NCBI GenBank assembly: GCA_031430035.1
Contig: JANPAS010000013.1
Coordinates: forward strand, 1 to 26,812
Direction of reading: 5' to 3'
Length of the DNA stretch: 26,812 bases
DNA from: JASGCK01 sp031430035
GTDB taxonomy: Bacteria > Pseudomonadota > Gammaproteobacteria > Burkholderiales > Burkholderiaceae_C
The position numbers and the translations under genes are program-made. Of this stretch, positions 15,443 through 20,853 are shown piece by piece. The notes beneath the pieces are model-generated. The model saw nothing but the letters and a program-made list of their open reading frames with translations, did not search any database and was not told the DNA's origin. Positions within the stretch are counted from its first letter, which is position 1; every line of letters begins with the position of its first letter.

Positions 15443-16488
15443 ACTGGGCTTGCAACCGTTATCGGATGCGCGGGCGTTTTTACGCGAACAGGCATTGCTG
15501 GAAACCGCACGGGCTGTGGCTTCCCAGCAAGCGTGCTCGCCAAGGCACGGCTGGCGTGCATCACGGGCATGACGTAGGGTAGGACTTGAATTTTGCCGCT
15601 CACGAAGCCGTACTGCGCACAATCACCCAGCGCAAAAATGGCGGGGTCGCTAGTTTCCAGCAACTCGTTCACCACAATCCCGCGATCGGTTGCGAGGCCT
15701 GCATCCTTTGCCAATTGCGTATGGGGGCGTAGGCCGATGGCGCTCAAAACAAGATCAGCAGCAAACGTTTTGCCATTTGTCAATTGGACAGAATAAGCCT
15801 GTAGGCCTTGCTGCGCTTGGCTTACAGCCGTTACTGTTGTACCAAAATGCCAAGTCACACCAAGCGGCGCTAGCTTACTTTGCAGCGCTAGGCTGGTGCT
15901 CTCGTCAATGAGCGCAGCTAAGGCTCTTGGCGCAGGATCAATCACGCTGACCGTGTGACCACCGAGTACGAGGTCGTTAGCAAATTCACAGCCAATCAAA
16001 CCTGCACCCATGATGGCAACGTGTTTGGGCGCTCCGTCCAGCTTGGCATGAAACACCGCAAAGTCAGCGATCGAATTGACGGAAAGAATCTCATGCGCTG
16101 CATCGCCAAGAGTGGGCACGCGGATCGGGCTTGCGCCCAGCGCCAAGACTAAACGGTCATAGCTGAAATCACCTTTATCGGTATGCACCACTCGCGCCGC
16201 CGCATCAATCTTGTGGACAAATGTGTTGGCGATGAGCGTGACGTTTTGTGTCTCAGCCATCTTGGTGGCTGGCGTGGTGACCAACTGCGCAGGCGTGCGT
16301 TTTTGTGCCAAGGCGTTTGATAGCGTCGGCTTGGCGTAGAAGTCGCCGCTGTCCGCACAAATCATCGTAATAGGCTGCTGACGATTGCCAGAGGCATCTT
16401 CTATTGAACTGGCTTCCAGCTTGCGCAGTTCGCGCACGGTGCTCCATGCCGCAAGGCCTGAGCCGACGATGACGATAGGTGCAGTCAT
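15439..16488 (-). CDS. Rubredoxin reductase-like FAD/NAD(P) oxidoreductase
   Basis: The 349-residue protein belongs to the two-dinucleotide-binding flavoprotein family. The FAD motif is VGSGLAAW (8-15), the NAD(P) motif is GAGLIGCEFA (161-170), and the second FAD motif is IFALGDCAQ (284-292). The KPTLSNALAQ segment (53-62) is typical of rubredoxin reductases. It starts directly after the rubredoxin stop (TAAATG) and would pass electrons from NAD(P)H to that rubredoxin. The C-terminus ends at RVKTPAHPITVASPV, where related reductases as I recall them run on by roughly 30 residues, so the end may have been lost where the convergent transporter gene abuts. Core domains are intact. Confidence 0.88.
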   Translation of the reverse strand: MTAPIVIVGSGLAAWSTVRELRKLEASSIEDASGNRQQPITMICADSGDFYAKPTLSNALAQKRTPAQLVTTPATKMAETQNVTLIANTFVHKIDAAARVVHTDKGDFSYDRLVLALGASPIRVPTLGDAAHEILSVNSIADFAVFHAKLDGAPKHVAIMGAGLIGCEFANDLVLGGHTVSVIDPAPRALAALIDESTSLALQSKLAPLGVTWHFGTTVTAVSQAQQGLQAYSVQLTNGKTFAADLVLSAIGLRPHTQLAKDAGLATDRGIVVNELLETSDPAIFALGDCAQYGFVSGKIQVLPYVMPVMHASRALASTLAGKPQPVRFPAMPVRVKTPAHPITVASPV

Positions 16489-16653
16489 TTAAATTTCTAC
16501 GACTTCAAAGTCAGCTTTGGCAACGCCGCAATCGGGGCAAGCCCAAGCGTCTGGAATATCCGCAAACTTGGTTCCAGCGGCGATGCCGTCTTCAGCGCGG
16601 CCAGCAGCTTCGTCATAAATAAAGCCGCAAACGATACAAATATAGGTTTTCAT
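16489..16653 (-). CDS. Rubredoxin
   Basis: This 54-residue protein is a classic rubredoxin: CxxC pairs at C6/C9 (ICIVCGFIYDE) and C39/C42 (WACPDCGVAK) bind one iron, with conserved aromatic residues Y4, F11, Y13, F30 and W37. It carries single electrons in the cytoplasm. AAGGA lies 7 bases before the ATG. Its stop codon abuts the ATG of the reductase gene, and rubrerythrin lies 39 bp upstream on the same strand, so it is the natural link between reductase and peroxidase. Confidence 0.97.
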   Translation of the reverse strand: MKTYICIVCGFIYDEAAGRAEDGIAAGTKFADIPDAWACPDCGVAKADFEVVEI

Positions 16654-16676
16654 GGTTATTCCTTTTAAAAATATAA

Positions 16677-16706
16677 ATTAAGCCGTTACTTATTAAGCCG
16701 TTACTT
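16677..16706. repeat. 15-bp perfect tandem duplication over the rubrerythrin stop codon
   Basis: ATTAAGCCGTTACTT occurs at 16677-16691 and again directly at 16692-16706. Each copy encodes, on the minus strand, the last Val-Thr-Ala and the stop of rubrerythrin. The upstream copy in transcription order (16692-16706) is the coding one; the other lies just after the stop. Confidence 0.95.
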
Positions 16707-17178
16707 TGGCAAGTTGTGCCTTGTAGTGATTGGCGTGGCGCTCTTCCACCTTGGCAAGTGCGGCAAAACGTTTTTGTGCTTTTTCAAGCGTTGCTTTGAA
16801 CTGCGCTGCGTGTTCTTTGGACTCTGCAATCTGCTCGTCCATTTCAGCCACTGCAGCGGCGTTACCCTCAAGCTCTGCCGTTTTGCGGAACGTCGGGTAC
16901 ATCTCTGTGTACTCGTAGGTCTCGCCGTCAATCGCTATTTGCAAAGCCTTAGCGGGAGTCATCGTGGCGGCTGGGTAGAGCAAATCGAGGTGACCAAAGG
17001 CGTGCATCACTTCTTGGTCGGCGGTTGCTTCAAAAGTTTTGGCGGTTTCCTCGTCGCCCGCAGCGCGAGCGAGCTTGGCGAAATAGCGGTACTTGATGTG
17101 CGCCATGCTCTCACCCGCAAAGGCGGACTCTAAGTTGGCAAAGGTTTTGATCTCGGGGCGCTGGCTAGCTTGGCTCAT
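16693..17178 (-). CDS. Rubrerythrin without rubredoxin domain
   Basis: Rubrerythrin reduces hydrogen peroxide to water at a di-iron site in the cytoplasm. The 161-residue protein keeps all expected iron ligands: E23 (AFAGES), E56/H59 (ADQEVMHA), E89/E92 (YEYTEMYP) and E119/H123 (AESKEHA). The C-terminus (about 130-161) is a Lys/Glu-rich helix with no CxxC pairs, so the rubredoxin domain of classic rubrerythrins is missing and is supplied by the separate downstream gene. AGGAG precedes the ATG. A weak promoter candidate (TAGACT, 17 bp, TACTAT) reads toward the gene with its -10 at 17225-17230. Rubrerythrins are typical of anaerobes and microaerobes, suggesting protection from oxidative stress at low oxygen. 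Confidence 0.95.
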   Translation of the reverse strand: MSQASQRPEIKTFANLESAFAGESMAHIKYRYFAKLARAAGDEETAKTFEATADQEVMHAFGHLDLLYPAATMTPAKALQIAIDGETYEYTEMYPTFRKTAELEGNAAAVAEMDEQIAESKEHAAQFKATLEKAQKRFAALAKVEERHANHYKAQLAKVTA

Positions 17179-17274
17179 GGTTTTACTCCTGATTAAAAAT
17201 TAACAAAATTTATCAACACAGGACGAATAGTAGTGATTAACTATAAATAAGTCTAATTGAAAATAGCTAATCGA

Positions 17275-17318
17275 TTGATAGGGGCTATCAAGCGCCGAGT
17301 CGATACCATAGCCATCAA
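17275..17318 (+). promoter_or_regulatory. Overlapping inverted repeats in the rubrerythrin/amidohydrolase spacer
   Basis: A perfect palindrome TTGATAG-GGG-CTATCAA spans 17275-17291. Its left arm and centre can instead pair with 17308-17318: TTGAT with ATCAA and GGCTAT with ATAGCC, giving an 11-bp stem with a 3-base bulge. The second structure ends two bases before the AAGGAG ribosome binding site at 17321-17326. It could be an operator for the divergent genes or a leader RNA switch. The 155-bp spacer is otherwise AT-rich with no gene. Confidence 0.5.
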
Positions 17319-17320
17319 TC

Positions 17321-17326
17321 AAGGAG
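17321..17326 (+). promoter_or_regulatory. Ribosome binding site of the exported amidohydrolase
   Basis: AAGGAG stands 7 bases before the ATG at 17334 and fixes that start. It is noteworthy because a possible leader hairpin ends two bases before it. Confidence 0.8.
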
Positions 17327-17333
17327 CGACAAG

Positions 17334-18206
17334 ATGAAACGTATTATTTTTGGCTGTTTATTTTTATTAGCGGGTACTGCATCTGCCGCCGATTACGCTG
17401 GCCCGATTTTTGACGCGCACCTTCACTACAACGAAGAAGCGTGGAATGGCAAATCGGGCCCGCATCCGCTGCCCGATGTACTTGCCCGTATGAAGCGTAA
17501 TGGCGTGAAAGCCATTGTTGCCAATAGCCGTCCGAATGCTGGAACGCTGGCACTGGCCTCATCAGAACTCACCAAGCAAGCAGGCGTAACGGTCGTACCG
17601 TTTATCCGCTTGTACCGTAACCGCGCTGACTACAGCAGCTGGTTTCAAGACCCTACGATCTATGACATGGTGCAAAGTGAATACGCCAAAGGCACAGCGG
17701 CTGGGGCTTACCGAGGGATTGGCGAATTTCATCTTTATGAGAGCGCCAATGCCAAAGGCGTGATTGCGCAAAAACTCATGGCGTTTGCCGAAGAAAAGCA
17801 GTTAGTCATCTTGGCGCATGTGGATGATGCGGCCATTGATTTGCTCATGGCGCCAACGCCATCTAAAGGACAAAAACTCAAATTGATTTGGGCGCATACA
17901 GGGATTGGCGGCGCATCGGCGCAGAGGGTCGATCAATTGATGGCGCGATATCCGCAACTACACGGCGAACTCTCGTACCGCCCAGGCCTCGTTTGCGATG
18001 GCGGCAAGCTCTGCCCAGAGTGGCGTGCCCTGATGCAAAAATATCCCACGCGGTTTTTGTTGGGTTCAGATACGTGGGTGAACGGACGCTGGGAGAGCTT
18101 TGATTCCATCATGCAAGACTATCGCCGCTGGCTGGGTGACTTGCCCGCTGATTTAGCAAGCCGTATTGGCTGGGGTAATGGCGCGAGTTTGTTTGGGGTG
18201 AAATAA
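17334..18206 (+). CDS. Exported amidohydrolase-family protein
   Basis: The 290-residue protein has a clear signal peptide (MKRIIFGCLFLLAGTASA, cleavage after about residue 18) and then a TIM-barrel hydrolase of the amidohydrolase type. Likely metal ligands are H29 and H31 in FDAHLH, H162 in ILAHVDD, H188 in IWAHTG and D246 in LLGSDTW; GIGEFH (128-133) adds an acidic residue in the barrel. The ending GWGNGASLFG resembles the closing motif of amidohydrolase-2 proteins. The substrate is unknown; the protein would act in the periplasm. It is a single-gene unit divergent from rubrerythrin and followed closely by a convergent orphan gene. Confidence 0.85.
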   Translation: MKRIIFGCLFLLAGTASAADYAGPIFDAHLHYNEEAWNGKSGPHPLPDVLARMKRNGVKAIVANSRPNAGTLALASSELTKQAGVTVVPFIRLYRNRADYSSWFQDPTIYDMVQSEYAKGTAAGAYRGIGEFHLYESANAKGVIAQKLMAFAEEKQLVILAHVDDAAIDLLMAPTPSKGQKLKLIWAHTGIGGASAQRVDQLMARYPQLHGELSYRPGLVCDGGKLCPEWRALMQKYPTRFLLGSDTWVNGRWESFDSIMQDYRRWLGDLPADLASRIGWGNGASLFGVK

Positions 18207-18233
18207 GAGCGTTAATCGAGCCGAAAGCACGTG

Positions 18234-18506
18234 CTAGGCACGAGTAACAACCTCTAAAGCAACCATTAGCTTGTGACCAATGTGAGAGCTTTCAATTACC
18301 CAGTAAATGTGTTCAATGTCTTTGACGCGAAACACTTGGCCACTGCTCGGTGGAGTGTACCAAGCAGCTTCTATACCTAGATGCTGAAAAGCCTCACCTA
18401 TTGCGATAGCCGGAAATGGTGTACTAGATTCAGCGCTCCAAGAAGCGTCATTTCTGAATGAGTTCTCATAAACTTCAATGTGATATTGCGTTGGTAATGC
18501 TTTCAT
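18234..18506 (-). CDS. Orphan small protein, function unknown
   Basis: I do not recognise this 90-residue protein. It has no signal peptide, membrane helix or Cys motif. It is rich in aromatic residues, with a middle part (AFQHLGIEAAWYTPP) and a hydrophobic end (HKLMVALEVVTRA), so it could be a small cytoplasmic alpha/beta domain. It is probably a real gene because AAGGAG and AAGGA lie just before the ATG at 18506. By hand count its GC content is about 44%, visibly lower than the surrounding genes, hinting at later acquisition. A 17-codon ORF and a long inverted repeat lie just upstream (18528-18582). Confidence 0.6.
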   Translation of the reverse strand: MKALPTQYHIEVYENSFRNDASWSAESSTPFPAIAIGEAFQHLGIEAAWYTPPSSGQVFRVKDIEHIYWVIESSHIGHKLMVALEVVTRA

Positions 18507-18527
18507 TCCTTCTCCTTTTGAAAATGG

Positions 18528-18581
18528 TTAACGTGAAGTATGCAACAAACTAGCAGCACACTTAAATTGAACTTGTTGCAT
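18528..18581 (-). CDS. Possible 17-codon leader ORF upstream of the orphan gene
   Basis: An ATG at 18581 opens a 17-codon frame (MQQVQFKCAASLLHTSR) ending in TAA at 18528, 21 bases before the orphan gene. AAGGA lies 9 bases before the ATG. The start and end of the frame coincide with the arms of a 10-bp inverted repeat. It could be a leader peptide controlling the downstream gene, or chance. Confidence 0.25.
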   Translation of the reverse strand: MQQVQFKCAASLLHTSR

Positions 18582-18582
18582 A
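18539..18582. repeat. Perfect 10-bp inverted repeat with 24-base loop
   Basis: TATGCAACAA (18539-18548) and TTGTTGCATA (18573-18582) are exact reverse complements. The element lies 19 bases beyond the pepP stop and before the orphan gene. There is no T-tract, so it is not a standard terminator. It may be an RNA stem, a protein-binding site, or the remains of a mobile cassette end. Confidence 0.75.
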
Positions 18583-18601
18583 AATCTCTATCCTTTCGGG
18601 C

Positions 18602-20011
18602 TTAGTTTACGAATGGCAATTTCATCAACGCTTCAATCTCATCCGCATCCACAGGCACGCCGCGGCTAAGTAGCTCGCAACCGTTCGTCGTCACCAGCGC
18701 ATCGTCTTCAATCCGAATCCCGATGTTGTGATAGCGCTCGGGCACGCCTGCCGCTGGTCGCACGTAGATGCCAGGCTCTAGCGTTAGCACCATGCCTTCC
18801 CGCAAAATTCGACTGGGGCGCACTTGCACGGTCTGCTTTGTCACGGGGTCGATTTTTTCGGTAACGATGTGTGCTTCGGATGGCTCGATGTAGCTGCCGC
18901 AGTCGTGCACATCCATGCCCAACCAATGACTGGTGCGGTGCATATAAAACGGACTGTAGGCGCGCTGTTCGATCACGTCTTGTAGATTCCCCACTTTGCT
19001 TTTATCCAGCAAACCCACATCCAGCATGCCCTGCGCGAGGACGGCTAGCGCCGCATCATGTGGATCGTTAAAGCGATTGCCGGGTTTGGTGGCTGCCGCT
19101 GCTGCCTCTTGGCTGGCTAGCACGATGTTGTACAGCTCGCGCTGAGGCGCTGTGAATTTGCCGTTAGCGGGGAAGGTGCGCGTGATGTCGGAGGCGTAGC
19201 CGTGCAACTCGCAGCCCGCGTCAATCAGCACCAAGTCGCCACTCAAGATCGGTGCGGTGTCGGCGCGGTAGTGCAGCACGCAAGCGTTGGCGCCGCCTGC
19301 CACGATGGAGCTGTACGCGGGGTACTCCGAGCCTTGCATGCGGAACTCGTGCAGCAGTTCGGCATCTAAATGGAACTCTCGTGTATCCAATCCCGCACGT
19401 AACCTTTGCGCCGAGAGCTTCATCGCGCGGATGTGCGCCCCTGCACTAATCTGCGCGGCGCGGCGCATGGTGGCAATCTCAGACGCGTCTTTGATGAGTC
19501 GCATTTCGTCCAGCAAGGCACACAGATCACGCTGCTCAGCAGGGCAGGTAATGCCTTGGCGAGCCTTAGCGCGCACGGCTTCCAACCAATGATTAATTTG
19601 CCCGTCTAAGCCGTGGTGCGTGGCAAAGGGAAAGTAAACCACGGAGGTGTTTTCTAGCAAAACGGGTAGATGCGCGTCAAGCTCGGTACTAGAAAAAGCG
19701 CTCTGCAAGCCAAGCTGGGCGGGGGCTGCAGCAGGACCAAGTCTGATGCCGTCCCAAATTTCGCGTGCTTCGTCCTTGGGTTGGCAAAACAAAATGGAGT
19801 GACCGTTGGCAAGTAGTACCAGTGTGGCGTTGGGCTCGGTAAAGCCCGTCAGGTAATGGAAGTAGCTATCAAAGCGAAACAAAAAGTCAGAGTCGCGGTT
19901 GCGCCGCTGCTCTGGCGCTGTCGGAATGATGGCGATGCCGCCCGTGGCAAGCTGGGAGGCGAGGTGGGCACGGCGCTGGGCGTAGATGCTTTGATTGGTG
20001 TGTTGACTCAT
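18602..20011 (-). CDS. pepP: Xaa-Pro aminopeptidase (aminopeptidase P)
   Basis: PepP removes the N-terminal residue from peptides with proline in position two. The 469-residue protein has the N-terminal AMP_N domain (about 1-140) and the pita-bread metallopeptidase domain. The two-metal ligands are all present: D264 and D275 (LIDAGCELHGYASDITRTF), H362 (SHWLGMDVHDCG), E412 (LTLEPGIYV) and E435 (GIRIEDD). The length is close to E. coli PepP (441). It follows the MurU-like gene by 18 bp, and the two form a likely operon. The HRTSHWLG and EPGIYV segments make the assignment firm. Confidence 0.96.
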   Translation of the reverse strand: MSQHTNQSIYAQRRAHLASQLATGGIAIIPTAPEQRRNRDSDFLFRFDSYFHYLTGFTEPNATLVLLANGHSILFCQPKDEAREIWDGIRLGPAAAPAQLGLQSAFSSTELDAHLPVLLENTSVVYFPFATHHGLDGQINHWLEAVRAKARQGITCPAEQRDLCALLDEMRLIKDASEIATMRRAAQISAGAHIRAMKLSAQRLRAGLDTREFHLDAELLHEFRMQGSEYPAYSSIVAGGANACVLHYRADTAPILSGDLVLIDAGCELHGYASDITRTFPANGKFTAPQRELYNIVLASQEAAAAATKPGNRFNDPHDAALAVLAQGMLDVGLLDKSKVGNLQDVIEQRAYSPFYMHRTSHWLGMDVHDCGSYIEPSEAHIVTEKIDPVTKQTVQVRPSRILREGMVLTLEPGIYVRPAAGVPERYHNIGIRIEDDALVTTNGCELLSRGVPVDADEIEALMKLPFVN

Positions 20012-20029
20012 AGGTTCAATTCTCGCAGG

Positions 20030-20764
20030 CTAAGTGTTGAGTTCGCGCAAGCGCTCAGGTGTCCCCACATCCGTCCAATCGCCTGTGTAAATCTCGGCAC
20101 TCACGCAGCCCTTGTCCATAGCGGCTCGCAAGAGGGGTGCGAGTGCAGCCTTTATTCCATGTGGGTTGCCAGCAGGTATGCCCGTCAGCGCTTCATCATA
20201 AAAAGATTTTTTATAAAGCCCAATGGTTGAGTACGTCCACTTGAGTGCGAGTGAATCTTTTGGCAGATTGAGCGCTAATCCGTTATCGGACACGCCGAAA
20301 TCACCCTTCGGGTTGTGCGTGGGATTGGGTACAAGCCACAGACGCGCTTGCATGTTGGATGCGGCAAATGCAGCGTATGCGGCTTTAGAGAACTCAAACT
20401 GCGGCGCAAACACGTCGCCCGCGACGATCCAAAACGTATCTGCCAGCATGGGCAGGGCACGGATGATGCCGCCAGCGGTTTCTAAAGCATGACCGAAGTC
20501 TTCGCCCTCGTGTGAATACTGAATGTGCGTTTGAAACCGAGCGCCATCCTGCAAGCCTTGCTCTATCTGGCTTCCCAGCCATGCCGTGTTGACGGCCATA
20601 TCCGTATTGGCCTTTCGGGCAAGTGCCTCCACGTGCCACTGTATAAGCGGCTTACCGCGCACCATCAGCATGGGTTTGGGACAAGTGTCGGTCAGCGGAC
20701 GCATGCGCTCGCCGCGTCCTGCGGCCAAAATCATGGCGGTGGCTTTGTGCGTTGTGGCAGTCAT
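20030..20764 (-). CDS. murU: Nucleotidyltransferase, MurU-like (N-acetylmuramate 1-phosphate uridylyltransferase)
   Basis: MurU makes UDP-MurNAc in the peptidoglycan-recycling route that bypasses de novo synthesis. The protein has the nucleotidyltransferase signature LAAGRGERMRPLTDTCPKP (13-31), VNTAWLG, YSHEGE, ALETAGGI and the closing GDWTDVGTPERL typical of MurU. I chose the ATG at 20764 (244 residues); another ATG at 20734 would start right at MILAAGRG. The partner kinase AmgK, often adjacent, is not here: the upstream neighbour is the divergent tkt. The assignment to MurU, as opposed to another sugar-phosphate nucleotidyltransferase, is by similarity of the whole sequence pattern and the pepP neighbourhood. 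Confidence 0.8.
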   Translation of the reverse strand: MTATTHKATAMILAAGRGERMRPLTDTCPKPMLMVRGKPLIQWHVEALARKANTDMAVNTAWLGSQIEQGLQDGARFQTHIQYSHEGEDFGHALETAGGIIRALPMLADTFWIVAGDVFAPQFEFSKAAYAAFAASNMQARLWLVPNPTHNPKGDFGVSDNGLALNLPKDSLALKWTYSTIGLYKKSFYDEALTGIPAGNPHGIKAALAPLLRAAMDKGCVSAEIYTGDWTDVGTPERLRELNT

Positions 20765-20799
20765 AGCCCCAAGTTTAGTTCTAGGAGTTTTGGGCTTAG

Positions 20800-20805
20800 T
20801 AAAAT
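20800..20805 (+). promoter_or_regulatory. Putative -10 element of tkt
   Basis: TAAAAT lies 48 bases before the tkt ATG in the 89-bp divergent spacer. The -35 region is weak. Next to it an imperfect inverted repeat (AGCCCCAA at 20765-20772 and TTGGGCT at 20790-20796) could bind a regulator. No good Shine-Dalgarno sequence precedes tkt. Confidence 0.4.
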
Positions 20806-20853
20806 ATAGGGTTTTCCAGCCCCTCATTCCTTCACCTCACTATTTCCGCACCC

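Noticed and set aside
17227..17288. Several ATAG/CTAT motifs in the rubrerythrin/amidohydrolase spacer that resemble an OxyR site.
   Set aside because: The OxyR consensus needs ATAG and CTAT at regular 11-bp steps with 7-base gaps. Here the steps are 14, 22, 15 and 7 bases, so the pattern does not fit.
18230..18242. CGTGC-TAG-GCACG hairpin at the end of the orphan gene as a terminator.
   Set aside because: The stem is only 5 bp, the stop codon sits in it, and there is no T-tract on either strand.
18539..18582. The 10-bp inverted repeat read as an integron attC site next to a cassette-like orphan gene.
   Set aside because: The core-like heptamers (ATGCAAC/GTTGCAT) break the RYYYAAC/GTTRRRY rule, the element is only 44 bp, it lies upstream and not downstream of the gene, and no integrase or second attC is present.
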